A DNA stretch of 64,000 nt from Takakia lepidozioides (lineage: Eukaryota; Streptophyta; Takakiopsida; Takakiales; Takakiaceae). Position numbers and translations under genes: made by a program. The notes beneath the pieces are model-generated. The model saw only the letters and a program-made list of their open reading frames with translations. It ran no database searches and was not told the DNA's origin. Each line of letters begins with the position of its first letter. Within the stretch, counting starts at the first letter, position 1. The stretch covers positions 75,684,756-75,748,755 of the forward strand of contig CM060731.1 in NCBI GenBank assembly GCA_030704615.1, in the 5' to 3' direction. Shown here piece by piece: positions 11,254 to 22,959 of the stretch.

Positions 11254-11706
11254 ATCAGGATCTTGCTTGGTCGGGCTTCTATTCTTCCCCTCCATCTCTT
11301 TACTATTTTCATTACTTTGTACCTGTAGTTGCCAAAGCCTCTCTTGGTGGAGGCCAGTCAGTCTGGGGTTTTGGGCTGGGATATTCTGCAGGATAAGCAT
11401 TGCAGATGGATTTTGGTGTGGGGGTGTTGATGTTTTGATTTCTTGTGTTTGGATCCCCCCCAACACCTGCATGCTTGACTGTGCGCCATATTGGTTTTGT
11501 GTGGGCGCTTGCTTTCATAGGGATTAGGCCGGATTTGATCACCGGTCAATCCTAGAGTATGTTGTCGGTGGTGAGGCTGGAGTGATGACCAGCAAGACCA
11601 CTAGTGTTGAGCATCACGAGTTCCTGAGCCACGAGGTGCAAAGGTGGAATTGGATCCACAGAGTGGGGAGGCAAGCCGTTAGGCGAGGCTTCCTCAGTCA
11701 TTCACA

Positions 11707-12328
11707 TTGGCGGAGACTGTGTCGACGCCATCCATGACACCTAGTTCTCGCCCGACTGTTACCAAGGCGGAGGTTATTATGCCATTGGGGAGAGCTACAC
11801 GTGCAACACTGACACCTGCTGCCAAGGCTAGTGCAGCAGGGGTGTTGTTGGGGGCAGCCACCTCTGTGTGTCAAGCCCCACTGTTCTCGGCAACCATGAT
11901 TGCGGCGCCGGGGATAAGACCAGCTGCAGTGTTCAGACTAGCAGCAACACTCTGTGAGAGTGGGGAGGTCACTTTATCTTCTACGGAGTTAGTGGAAGGT
12001 GTAGTGGTAGAGGGATCCTCGGATTTGAGGGTCAAGACTGCCACGGCTGCGCCATGGCAAGCTGCAGCTGCCAGGTTGACGGAGCTGCCAGCTAGACCAA
12101 CCTTTGAGCGCGCCATGGTGACACCTGGAGTTGTCTTGTTAGACAACCAGGATGGCATTTTCTCTTTGAGTGGACCGGCAGGCAAGAAGTACTGGCCACT
12201 CCGGGTCTTGTTGGACTCGGGAGCTCAGCCACTGATGTTGGGGAGAGCTGCTATTGCAGGTTTGGGCCTCATGGAGGCGGATATGGAGGCGGATATGGAG
12301 CCTTGTCCTTTCCAGATACAGACATCTC
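11707..12328 (+). pseudogene. Gag-protease region of the outer element, cut by nested insertion
   Basis: An alanine/threonine-rich segment leads into a retropepsin-like motif: VLLDSGAQPLMLG followed by AAIAGLGL. The DSGA is the catalytic aspartate loop of retroviral-type aspartic proteases, which mature the polyprotein. The reading frame runs straight into the left LTR of the nested chromovirus at about 12329, so the protein is severed. Its continuation lies after 18371, where the reading frames are already decayed. Confidence 0.6.
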
Positions 12329-13002
12329 TGGGCCCTTTGCCTTGAGGGCAGGGGGTCGGGACACATGAGGGGCTGCCCCTGTGGTGGGGGCAGCGGCAGC
12401 GATAGGTATGGGGAGGCTGAAGCACCCTTGAATGCCCAAGGCACTCAGGGAAGCGGAGCCGCTCACTAGGTGGAGCCCCGCACACCGGGTTGCGGTGGGG
12501 GTGGCATAGGACTCACCATGGGGGCGGAGACCTCGTGGTGGGAGTCGTGGGGAGTCTTGGGACTCATCACGGTCCATAGGGGCCGTGGTGAGCGGGCCAA
12601 GACTCACCGCGACTCACCACCGGGAATCGAGGGTCTTCGTGGTGGTTCGCCATAAAATGGCATGGGTTGTGAAACCCCCGCGGACAGCTACAGAAGTATA
12701 TATAGGGAGTAGTAACCCCGAGAACGGTGCAAGCCCGTTGGTGACCAAAAACTAGTGAGTAAGCGAGCGAGCCGGAAAGCGACCAAAGAGTGGGGAGCTG
12801 TTCCGGACTGCCATCTACCAAAGGGAATTCCACTAGGCCCAAATAGGTGGAGGGTCTTTCGGGAGATCAAAGGGGGACCGTTATATCCCGGTGAGCAGCC
12901 GAAGCTCCAAGTTGGCCCGGCGGCCGGTTAGGAGTCAGGCGCGCGCATCAAAGCGAGTAACTATGACTTGAGGGGGAGCTTACCGAAGTGAGGTGCGCGA
13001 CA
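12329..13002 (+). repeat. 5' LTR of nested chromovirus
   Basis: It matches 17661-18371 from GGCCCTTTGCCTTGAGGGC onward. It ends ...GCGCGACA directly before the primer-binding site. A TATATATAGG TATA-like box at about 12697-12706 is the likely promoter. The extreme 5' end differs from the right copy (TGTCGCGG there), suggesting a small deletion at the left boundary. Confidence 0.85.
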
Positions 13003-13004
13003 TT

Positions 13005-13016
13005 TGGTATCAGAGC
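13005..13016 (+). other. Primer-binding site, initiator Met-tRNA type
   Basis: TGGTATCAGAGC two bases after the 5' LTR matches the 3' end of plant initiator methionine tRNA, the usual primer for minus-strand synthesis in plant gypsy and copia elements. Confidence 0.9.
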
Positions 13017-13057
13017 TTAGAGTTCAGTACGCGATCGTCCTTGGGATTGGCCTCATC

Positions 13058-13572
13058 ATGGGGTCGGGCAAGCCGAAGCGAAAGCGGAACGGCCCAAAAG
13101 ATGATGATCCGGTGAGCCCGATGGGGGCGGCGTGTCACCGAGGCGGCCGTTTGAGGAAGCGATGCATGTTTCCGAAAACGAGGCCGCCCAAGAGCGGGAG
13201 GAATCCGAGGAGTCGGAGCCCGAGGAATCCTTGAGAGCTCCGACAAACCAAGAAATGCCTCCCATGCCGGCAGCCTTTTGGGAAGGGTTGTTGGCGCAGT
13301 TTGGCGGAACGTTGAAAGACATGTTGAAGGCGGCTAATGCCACTTCCACTAAGGCAAAGTTTAAGGTGAAGCCTAAGGAACCCGGCACCTTTGAGGGCGT
13401 CCGAAATCGGAAGGCACTCAACACCTGGCTCTTGGAGCTGGAGCAGTACTTCCGGGCGGCCAAGTTGAGTGACGAGGATCGCGTGGAAGTGGCTCCCACC
13501 TATTTGAGGGGCTATGCTCAACAATGGTGGCAGAAACGCCTTCACGACGAGGTCCAAGTCCGGAAACCTTGA
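13058..13572 (+). pseudogene. Gag fragment of nested chromovirus
   Basis: The product begins at an ATG at 13058 with a basic segment and shifts frame near 13130. It then contains the retrotransposon gag core: PGTFEGVRNRKALNTWLLEL, YFRAAKLSDEDRV and YAQQWWQKRL. The W-rich end of that core is characteristic of the capsid-like domain. The frame stops at 13570. No CCHC knuckle is seen before pol, and the 13.6-13.95 kb segment (a 65-codon ORF at 13630) is a decayed gag-protease linker. Confidence 0.8.
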
Positions 13573-13989
13573 AAAGGAATTGTTGAAAAGACAGTTTATG
13601 CCCCTCAACGCCTGGCTGGCCGTGACAAGATGAGGAAGAAGCAAACAGATGACATTCGGGGTATGTCCAGGCTTTCAATGTGCTTGCTCGAAGTCGCGGA
13701 CATGGCAGAACCAGAAATGGTTTCAACTGGCCCCATGGGCCAGGCGGAAGGGAAGCCTTTGAACGAGGCAATTGAGAGGGCTGAATGCTCGGATGTCCCT
13801 AGGGTGAAAGACAAGGCCGTACGCTGAACCACAAGAAGATTCGGCGGGAAGGTGACTCCTTCCGACCGGAAAAGAAGTGGGATAGTGGAGGAGGCACACG
13901 AGCCCCAGTTTGCTTTACATTAGAGAAGTGAAAGGAGAAGCGATGGGGAGCCGAGCCCAGATTGGATCAAGGGATTTTGGAGAAATACC

Positions 13990-15470
13990 AGGATGTGATG
14001 CCGGAGGATTTACCAAGCGGCTTGCCACCGCGAAGAGGAGTTGACCACAAGATTGAGGTGATACCGGGATCGAACCGCCTGCCAAGGCGCCCTACCGGTT
14101 GAGCCACAGAGAGTTGGTCGAGCTGAAGACTCAGCTCAAGGATCTAATGTCAAAGGGGTACATCCGGCCGAGTAAGTCACCTTATGGAGCCCCGGTGCTA
14201 TTTGCAGACAAGAAGGATGGGACGCTGCGGATGTGTGTCGATTACAGGGCTCTGAATAAGGTGACTATCAAAAACCGGTACCCTTTGCCAAGGATCGACG
14301 ACCTCTTCGATCGGTTGGCAGGGAGCGAAGTATTTCAGCCGGATCGACTTGCGCTCCGGCTATCACCAAATTCGGGTGGCGGAAGGAGATGAGGAGAAGA
14401 CCGCGTGCAGGACAAGGTATGGTTCATATGAGTTCTTGGTGATGCCTTTTGGGCTCACCAATGCACCAGCGACATTTAGCACGCTGATGAACAGCCTTTT
14501 CCAGGAGTGGTTGGATGACTTTGTGATCGTGTACATCGACGACATCTTGGTGTACTCGAAAACAAAGGAGGAGCACCTGGAGCACCTCAAAAAGGTGTTC
14601 CAAAAATTGCGGGAAGGGAAGCTGTATGCCAAAGCTTCAAAGTGCGAATTCGGGGTCACAAAAGTGGAGTTCCTGGGGCATGTGATTACACAGGATGGGA
14701 TCAAAATGGATGACAGAAAGGTGAGGGCGATCTTGGACTGGGAGCCTCCGACTTCGGTCCCGGGAGTGCGATCCTTCCTAGGACTCGCCTCCTATTACCG
14801 GAAGTATGTGAGAAATTTCGCCAAGATCGCGGGGCCGCTGTCGGACCTTCTGTGTAAATCCAAAGTCTGGGTATGGAACACATTTTGTGGCCAAGCTTTT
14901 GCTGAATTGAAGCAGCGGATGACGGAAGCTCCAGTCTTGAAAATCCCGGAGTTCGATCGTCCGTTTGAGATTCATACAGATGCATCGGACTTCGCGATTG
15001 GGGGTGTTCTTATGCAAGATGGACGTCCAGTGGCTTACGAAAGTAAGAAACTGAATGAAGTGGAGCGACGGTGGCCGACGGAAAAAGAGATGAAGGCGGT
15101 GGTGCATTGCCTTGAGCTCTGGCGCCACTATGTTGGTTCCAACCCAGTGAAGGTGTTCACGGACAATGTCACGGTGAAGTATTTTGCCACGCAGCCCAAG
15201 TTGTCCCCAAAACAACTTAGGTGGCAAGATACTTTGGCAGTGTTCGACGTGGATATCCAGTACAAACCGGGACGGGACAATGTGGTGGCCGATGCTTGGT
15301 GTACAAGGGCCAAAGGAAGATCCGGAAGGCTTGCCGGAAGGATGAGCTGGCGAAGTCCGTGATGCAGGACTTGAGGATGGGGGTTAAATCGCAGTTCCAC
15401 TTGCAAAATGGACTGCTCCGGTATAAGCAAAAGCGTCTCTACGTGCCGAGGGAGGGATCAGGGATAGTCT
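13990..15470 (+). pseudogene. Reverse transcriptase and RNase H of nested chromovirus
   Basis: Two overlapping frames give a nearly complete reverse transcriptase. Visible motifs are [52 protein letters not shown], the catalytic YIDD (about 14533), and FLGHVI. RNase H follows with [27 protein letters not shown] and [10 protein letters not shown] (DEDD-type residues visible). A frameshift near 14340-14390 joins the two halves, and another occurs near 15300 before the integrase. The product would copy the element's RNA into DNA inside virus-like particles. Confidence 0.95.
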
Positions 15471-15471
15471 C

Positions 15472-16811
15472 TTGAGAGAATGCCATGATAGCCCGCTTGC
15501 GGGCCACAGCGGAGCCAAGCGCACTGCGGCACTCTTGAAGAAAGAGTATTTCTGGCCCAAACTGAGGGAGGAGGCAGAGGAGTATGTCAAGACATGCACC
15601 ACATGCCAACAAAACCGGAGCGAGTACAAAAGCAAGGGGGCTGTTACAACCCTTGCCGATTCCAGAGGGGACTTGGGAAAGCGTCTCGATGGATTTCATG
15701 ACTGCTATGCCGCTGTCAAAAGGATTCGATGCAATCATGGTGGTGGTAGATAGGTTCAGTAAAATGGGCCATTTCATCCCCACCAAGGAGACGGCAACGG
15801 CGCAGGAGACAGGGCGACTTTACTTCGCCCACGTCTTAAAGCATCATGGAGTCCCGAAGGATATTGTCTCGGACCGCGATCCAAAGTTTACGAGTAAATT
15901 TTGGAGAGCACTTTGGAAGAAGATGGGGACGAGGCTGAAGATGAGCACCGCCTTCCGACCTACGACGGACGGCCAAACGGAAAGAGTGAATTCCGTAGTG
16001 AAGCAATTCTTGCGGAATTACGTGTCGGCAGACCAATCAGACTGGATGGAACACTTAGACGCGGCAGAGTTCTGTTATAATAACACAGAACACTCCGCAA
16101 CGGGAGTTTCCCCTTTTCGTATTGGTCTATGGAAAAGCACCTCTGGTGCCGACAAGTTGGGCCGCCCAGGACGTTGAGGAACCGGCAGTAGCGGCGGTAC
16201 TGGAAGAACGCGAGCGTTTGTTGAAGCTCGCAAAGTACAATATTGCCAAAGCTAGGAAACGGTATGAAAGGCAGGCGAATCGGAAGCGGAGGGAAGTGAA
16301 GTTTGAGGCAGGCACAGAGGTCTGGTTGAACATCAAGAATTTCCGACTACCTCCGGAAGTGAGTCCGAAGTTCGTACCTCCGTATGCGGGACCCTTTCGC
16401 ATTCGGAAGGTTATGAATGAGGATGTGTATGAATTGGAGCTGCCGGCAAACAGCAAGGTGCACCCAGTATTCCATGTCTCCCTTTTGAAGCCTTACTTCA
16501 AAGATGAAGCGCGTCCGAATCGGCATCAAGTGTTGCGTCCGCCACCTATGCTGTTGGATCATGAAAATGAACCTGAGTACGAGGTGGAGGCAATACTTAA
16601 GTCGAGGAGGTTCAGAACCGAGAAACGGAGTATCTCGTCAAATGGAAGGGCTATCATCATGTGGAGGCATCTTGGGTGCGTGCCTCAGAAATGGGAAACG
16701 CATCCGAGGCGGTTGCAGCTTTCGAAGGGCGACCTCAAAAGCGGAAGAAGCGTTGATGGGGACATCAACCTTGGAGCGTGGGGGAGGAAATGCATGCTTA
16801 GCCCGGTTTAG
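15472..16811 (+). pseudogene. Integrase and chromodomain of nested chromovirus
   Basis: The HHCC zinc domain is visible (H...AGHSGAKRT and CTTCQQNRSEY). The catalytic core follows with SMDFMTAMP, DRFSKMGHFIPT, SDRDPKFTSKFW and a DGQTERVN glutamate, giving the D,D-35-E set. The C-terminal part (KFEAGTEVWLNIKNFRLP, HPVFHVSLLKPY) is the GPF/GPY-like region. A chromodomain starts at about 16570 (EYEVEAIL, and in an adjacent frame EYLVKWKGY). Chromodomains direct such integrases to marked chromatin. Frameshifts near 15640, 16120 and 16615 inactivate it. Confidence 0.9.
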
Positions 16812-17660
16812 CTAGCTCAGGAATCCGATTGCAAAAACTTGTATTGTACAAAAATTTGTTATAAAGGAAATGGGTTCCAAATATTGTGCGTCCTATTGTG
16901 TTTGGAATGGTGATGCATGGTGTGGTTGGCTAGTGTGTAGAATGCATGCTAGCTTACAAAAGTGGGAGAGGTAAATTGGGTTAATCGTGTGTTTGCGCAG
17001 TGCCGAAATCGGGTGACTCCCATCCAAGGGGCAAGGAAACTTGCGCCTTCTTTGGGAGTTCACGTGCTAGTGCGCACCTGGCGCGTGCGCGTACTATAAC
17101 TGCGCTACCGAGGGGGTTGCCTTGTAGTGCGGGCTAACGCGGAAGCTACGTGCTTCCGTTCACGTACTATAATCGTGTAGCCTCGGGACGAAGTCGTAGT
17201 GCGGCTTCGGCGTGTTCCCGTACCTCAGGCCAGCATTCCAAGGCGGACCCAATTGTAGTGATTGGGGCGCACGGTTGGTTCAAGGTTATCTTCCTAGTCA
17301 AAGAGGGTTCCAGGTGAACCCTTGCTCAAGGTGATGCCAAAGCGGCATCATGAGCGATCGCAAGCAATGTTGTTGCAGTAAGGCGATTCGATCCTCGGGG
17401 AGGATCGTTCCTTGGCCTTGAAGTAGGCCAAAAGAGTGCACTGGGAGGAGCTGGAGAGGCTCCACCCTTGGCCGGGACTTGGAGGAAGTCGGCCGAACTA
17501 GCTAGTGGAGAGTAGAGTCAAGTGTGGGGTTTGGTTCTTTGCCATGGGACGCCATGGTACGGAAACAAACTCCTTGATGTGGGACGCCACAACTTGGATG
17601 TTCGTTTCTACAAAATGGACAAGTCGATGAGGACATCGACTCCCTGTTGGTAGGGGTGTG
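16812..17660 (+). other. 3' untranslated region of nested chromovirus
   Basis: No coding sequence. It contains short inverted motifs, for example a GGGACGCCATGG and a TGTGGGACGCCACA hairpin-like pair near 17540-17590. A purine-rich stretch (GGTAGGGGTG) immediately precedes the 3' LTR and is the likely polypurine tract. Confidence 0.5.
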
Positions 17661-18371
17661 TGTCGCGGCCCTTTGCCTTGAGGGCAGGGGGTCGGGACAC
17701 ATGAGGGGCTGCCCTGTGGGGGGGGCAGCGGCAGCGATAGGTATGGGGGGCTGAAGCACCTTGAGTGCCCAAGGCACTCAGGGAAGCGGAGGCGCTCACT
17801 AGGTGGAGCCCCGCACACCGGGTTGCGGTGGGGGTGGCTCCACAAGGGGTGGTGGTAGCTTAGTGGGACTTAGTGGGGGTGGCATAGGACTCACCATGGG
17901 GGCGGAGACCTCGTGGTGGGAGTCGTGGGGAGTCTTGGGACTCATCACGGTCCATAGGGGCCGTGGTGAGCGGGCCAAGACTCACCGCGACTCCCACCGG
18001 GAATCGAGGGTTTTCGTGGTGGTTCGCCATAAAATGGCATGGCTGGTTGTGAAAACCCCCGGACAGCTACAGAAGTATATATAGGGAGTAGTAACCCCGA
18101 GAACGGTGCAAGCCCGTTGGTGACCAAAAACTAGTGAGTAAGCGAGCGAGCCGGAAAGCGACCAAAGAGTGGGGAGCTGTTCCGGACTGCCATCTACCAA
18201 AGGGAATTCCACTAGGCCCAAATAGGTGGAGGGTCTTTGGGAAGCGAAGGGGACCGTTATGTCCCGGTGAGCAGCCGAAGCTCCAGTTGCCCGGCGGCCA
18301 GGTTGGGAGTCAGGCGCGCGCATCAAAGCGAGTAACTATGACTTGGGGGAGTTACCGAAGTGGTGCGCGCA
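17661..18371 (+). repeat. 3' LTR of nested chromovirus
   Basis: It begins TGTCGCGG and otherwise matches 12329-13002, apart from an additional ~45 bp (about 17837-17880) and small deletions near its end. The right edge is about 18371, after which the outer element resumes. Confidence 0.8.
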
Positions 18372-18759
18372 CGAGTTGGTGGGGCAGTGTTATATCCCAT
18401 GGGCTTTATCCTGGACTTTGGGAGGAGTCACCATCCTACAGGCCTGGATGGCAGTCGGGGATGGTGTCGTGCACAGCTCTCTGTGACATTCATTGGGGGT
18501 CGGCTGCCCAGCGGGGCAGATGCCAACACTAGCCGCCTTTACAGCTGCAGTTAGTTGGCCTGGAGAGTTGCTGGAGGTATGCCCATGCAGAGGATGTGCC
18601 ACCTCCAGCAGAGCATGACATGCATGGTACGCGGAGTTGCCTGCCATGGTTGCTCACACTCCATTATGGGTACGAGCAAGGTTTGCAGCTGCTGATGGAC
18701 GGGTACAACAAGCCTGGGTAGAGCCTTCGTACCGTCAAGAGAAGAGGAGAGTGCGGTAA

Positions 18760-19745
18760 TTGCACCAGGACCCCTCAATTGTCGCCATTGGACCACACCT
18801 CTTGTGTGGCAGTGCCCGGATGAAGGCATGCCTTCTGGACTTGTTTGGCGGATCAGCACTGGATTGGCTGCAGTACTGCAGCAGTGTACGAGTTCGACAT
18901 TACCTGTATGTGGAGAGGATGACTGCACGACGCGTCTCACTGCCCATGTTGCTCAGTTGGTACAGCAGTGATTTGTTGCAGTGTCTGCAGTTCGTGGATA
19001 CCAACAAGCCTTGCCACAGACATTTCGTTGCTGGGGCGCAGGATTTGGAGCGGGTTGGCTCCATTGATCTGGTAGTGGCAGGTTGGCCCTGCCAAGGGCA
19101 TTCATCAGCGGGCATGGCAATGGATTGCGAGACTCGAGGACGGGTCTGTTTTGGGAGATGGTGCGGTTTTGCGCCACTTGCAGCTTCATCAAGCTGTATC
19201 TCCACATACATCTTGGAGAATGTGCCACTGATGGGTGATTCTCGGGCCAGGGTGATGGCCAGTGCATCAAGTCCGGTCGTGGCTTGGTCAGCAGTGTTGC
19301 TGGATGCAGCTGCAGTGGGTCACGGGCTCATCGTCCACGATAATGGTGGACTAATGTGATGTCACCCGCACTGCTCAAGCATGCATTTGATGGGGTGCAG
19401 CGGCCAGCACACCTCACAGTGGATAGCATTTTGACACAGGGAGGCAGTCTCAACGTGTGAGACATGATGACCGTTCGCCTTTGGCAGTGGTCAACAGGGT
19501 GGTCAACCACGAGCAGCATACCTACACTGCTCAGCTTCCCAGGATCCCATGCTTTTCGGATGGTGGACCTGGCCTCTTGTGGGATAGCCAGTTGCAACAA
19601 TTAGTGGAGCCAATGCTGACGAGCGCGAGCGGGCAATGGGTTTTACCACTGGTACCACGGCATCTCTTTCTGAGGCATCACGTCGTCAGGTGTTGGGGCA
19701 AGCAATGGATCTCAATTGCTTGACCTGGATTATCAGCTTGGCTAT
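18760..19745 (+). pseudogene. C5-cytosine DNA methyltransferase domain within the outer retrotransposon
   Basis: Enzymes of this fold transfer a methyl group from SAM to cytosine C5 in DNA. All main motifs are present in canonical, non-permuted order. Motif I is CLLDLFGGSALDWL (18829 on), followed by a RHYLYVER acidic loop. Motif IV is VVAGWPCQGHSSAG, with the catalytic cysteine in PCQ at 19087-19095. Motif VI is YILENVP (about 19216), and motif VIII is SRAHRPR then WWTNV (about 19322). A recognition segment has FSDGGPGLLWDSQL. Motifs IX-X are DERERAMGF (19618 on), TGTTA and RRQVLGQAMDL. The ERERxMGF and TGTTA region resembles DRM/DNMT3-type enzymes, but the subfamily is unassigned. One stop in motif VIII and frameshifts near 19320 and 19605 kill this copy. 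It lies between protease and reverse transcriptase. Confidence 0.85.
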
Positions 19746-20149
19746 GGCCGAGCAGCGCAGAGTACGGAGTACACTTCCCTTCATGGTCTCCCTGCCTACC
19801 AAGACGGTACAGGCAGCGAGTGGGGGCGAGCAGGTGAGGACCACGAGGTGCAGGCCGCATCCATGGCACACGTGGGAGGTGCTCGAGGTTGAGAAGGAGT
19901 TGGCAGCCAAGGCAGCTGTGATGGATGAGGTTGGGGATTTCTCGGGTTGATGGGTCCTCAGGATGAGATGATGGGGCAGGATGAGGCCTTGTCATTGACT
20001 GAGCAGGGGTAGTACTGCTCAAGAGGTTGCAGCATAGCAACCACGGGACGCGTCCTCTACCTCTAAGCCCACTGGACTTAAGGTTGCAGTTACGGAGGAC
20101 AATTGGGAGCCTGACATTGGACCCATTGTCACCGGAGGAGAGAGACGAC

Positions 20150-21520
20150 GTATACGGTGGTTCCTGAGGGCTTACAGGAATTGCTTTGCCTTCAGTTTGA
20201 AGGACTTAGGAGCACTGAAGGGTCAAGATTCGCATTGAATTGGCTACTGACACGCCAATCTTTCGGAGACCCTATAGATACAGTGACATGGAGAGGTCCT
20301 TGATTCAGATGAGAACTTTGGGAGGCTGGTTTGGTGGAGCTATCTGGGGAGAGTATGCTTCAGCCACAGTGATGCCAGCCAAGAAGGATGTCTATGGCAA
20401 TTGGACGGAGAGACGTATGTGCGGTGATTACCGGCCTGTAAATCGTCAGACCAAGTCCGATAGGTATGCTATGCCGACACCAGAGGAGATCTTTGATGCC
20501 ATTGGCATGCCAAGGTCTTTAGCACATTGGATTTACGATCCGGATATCACCAGTTGCCGATCAAGGAGGCGGATAAGCAAAGACGCATTCTGGGGGATCA
20601 ATGAGCACGGGAAGATTGCCTATACCAGTGGCGGTTCTTACCATTTGGGCTTAAAAACGCTCCTGCTGAGTTTCAAAGAGTCATGGACAGATTCTAGCAG
20701 GGGTGGAGTTTGCTCGGTGCTACATAGATGACATCATCATCTTTAGTGCTACGGTGGAGAGCATGAGAGACACCTTCAGGGGTATTTGAGCGCTTGAGGG
20801 CGCACGGATTGAAGTTACATCCGGGAAGTGCAAGTTTTTCCACAACCAGATTGAGTATCTGGGTCACATGATATATCCTGGAGGATTGGGGGTACAGCAG
20901 ACTAAGGTAGAGTCCATTGCACAGGTTCCATGCCCCACGGATGTGAGCCGAGTTCGAGCTTTCATGGGGTTAGCAAACTATTATAGACGGTTTGTTAAGG
21001 GATTTAGTGCCATTGCAAAGGCTCTAACCAAGCTGACCAAGGTGGACCAGGAGTGGCAGTGGGAAGATGAGCAAGAACAAGCTTTTCAAGAGCTCAAGGC
21101 GAGGTTGACCTCGGCGCCCATCTTGACGACCTATCAGGGGGCGTCCTTTCAGCTGCATACATTGGAGCATGCTGGGGCTTGGAGCGGTGCTCACACAGGT
21201 GGATGATGAGGGAAGAGAGTTCGTAGTGGCTTATGCTAGCCGCTCGAACAACGCTGCAGAGTCTAAGTATAGCTCATATGAGGAGAATGCTTAGCTGCAG
21301 TGTGGGCCGTGGCACACTTCAGGTGCTATCTATACGGCAATCTCTTCACCCTTGTCACGGATCACCAACCACTCAAGTGGTTGATGGAGTCAGACAAGCT
21401 TACGGGGAAGCTTGCACGGTGGGCACTCATCCTTCAAGAGTATGACTTTCAGGTGTGCATCGACCGGGTTTGGTCAATCGCAATGCAGATGGGTTGAGTC
21501 GCAATCCATGCACGAGCCAG
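20150..21520 (+). pseudogene. Reverse transcriptase and RNase H of the outer element
   Basis: The domain starts with ATDTPIFRRPYRYSD and RT motifs SATVMPAKKDVYG, MCGDYRPVNRQT and RYAMPTPEEIFDAIG. In a shifted frame come KDAFWGINEHGK, then FARCYIDDIIIF (catalytic YIDD, about 20725-20736), YLGHMIYPGG and MGLANYYRRFVKG. RNase H follows with TDHQPLKWLMESDKLTGKLA (about 21357-21420). At least four frameshifts or stops interrupt it. The sequence is clearly different from the nested chromovirus pol, so the two belong to separate lineages. Confidence 0.9.
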
Positions 21521-21859
21521 CAGGATGACACTGGAGCTCGGTGGCATGGTGAGACGGATGTGGAGATGGTGCCCAGATGGCATGCATCTGCATTTCTGTG
21601 TATCTTGGCAGCGGAAGGCCAGGTTGGACTTGCAACAGGGATGATTGTAGATCAAGTGTCTGAGGACCCTGAGGCCAGCAATGCAAGTGGCGCCAAAGAT
21701 ATACATGAGGATTCAGCTGTGTTGGACTATCTTCGCACTGGAGACACGGCAGCCACTGTGACTGCTAAGGAGAGGGATCGGATCCTACAACGAGCCAAGA
21801 GGTTCAAGTGGGAGGGGACACACCTGCTCCGAGTGTGGGAAGATGGTTGAGTGAGGATT

Positions 21860-22930
21860 GTGCCTCACCCAACATAGCGGGCACGGTTAGTGCGAAATGC
21901 CTATGAGGAGTTGGGGCATTTTGGGGTGCGACGCACTCATAGTCTACTGCAAGGGCAGTATTGGTGGCGTGGTATGCACACAGAGGTGCAACAATTTGTG
22001 GCTAGGTGCATGGTGTGTGACAGGGTGCATGCTTCATTCAACGCCCCTACTCCACAATTGCACCCTCTTCCGATCATGGGATTGGGCTACAGGTGGAGTC
22101 TTGACTTCGCAGGTCCGTTGCCACTGACCATGCGCCATAACAAGTACGTGTTGGTGATGGTGGAGCACTTCTCCAAGTGGATTGAGTTGGTTCCATTGCC
22201 TGATAAGGCTAGTGAGGGAGCTCCATATGCATTCTTGGATTGTGTGCTTAGCCGATTCGGTGCTCCAGCTGAGGTACTCACGGACCAAGGGAGAGTTCTT
22301 GGGGGAGTTTCAGGCTTTGTGTGACAAGGCCTTGATAGACCACCGCACCACTTCTCGGGATCATCCTGAGGCCGATGGCTTGGCAGAGAGAGTTGTTCAG
22401 ACAATAAAGAGGGGTTTGCGCAAGTATGGCTTGCAGAAGGGAACCTAGGAGATTGGGACCTTCAGTTATCCTGGTTAGCTATGGGCTACAGGTTCAGCAA
22501 GCAAGCATCACTTGCCTCCTTCTCACCATACTTTCTTCTCTTTGGCCGAGAGCTGGATTTGCCTACATCCATTCGCAGAGAAGCTGCTACAGTTCTTAAT
22601 CTTGACGATCCGGACGTGTGGGCACGTGCATGTGAGCAGCGTGCAGTTATTCTAGAAATTCATGCCCATGGCTTTCGAGAACCTTGCCATTGCACAACAC
22701 CGTGATACGTTGAGGTATGCTACCATACGTGGTGGGGGCTATCGTCCCGGGGTCAGGAGATTCAACCCTGGTGACTATGTCTATCTGCAGCAGACTGCTC
22801 CTACAACCTTGGATGTAATTGCAGGACGTGTTATTTTGAGGGTTCGAGAGGTCTTGCCCTCAGGCGTCTTGGTCTTGGAGGGTCGGGATGGCATAACTTG
22901 GAAGGACCATGTGCGTAATTGTGCGCCATG
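21860..22930 (+). pseudogene. Integrase of the outer element
   Basis: The zinc-binding HHCC region is visible (HFGVRRTHSLLQGQYWW and CMVCDRVH). The core follows with SLDFAGPLPL, VMVEHFSKWIELVPLP, LTDQGREF-like residues (frame change near 22292) and ADGLAERVVQTIKRGL, giving the D, D and E positions. A DLPTSIRREA segment and the RRFNPGDYVYLQQTAPTTL region form the C-terminal part. Frame changes near 22320, 22450 and 22670 break the protein. Its C-terminus continues directly into the PHD finger rather than into a chromodomain. Confidence 0.9.
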
Positions 22931-22959
22931 TCACCTTCCGAATGTCGATGGCATGATTG

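Larger units (their letters stand above)
12329..18371 (+). mobile_element. Nested chromodomain Ty3/gypsy retrotransposon, about 6.0 kb
   Basis: LTRs at 12329-13002 and 17661-18371 flank a Met-tRNA primer-binding site, a gag fragment and a pol containing reverse transcriptase, RNase H, integrase and a C-terminal chromodomain. It inserted into the protease region of the outer element in the same orientation. I could not find a clean target-site duplication. Several frameshifts break gag and pol, so this copy is inactive. The right LTR has an extra ~45-bp segment near 17837-17880 relative to the left one, and the LTRs differ by several small indels. Confidence 0.9.
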
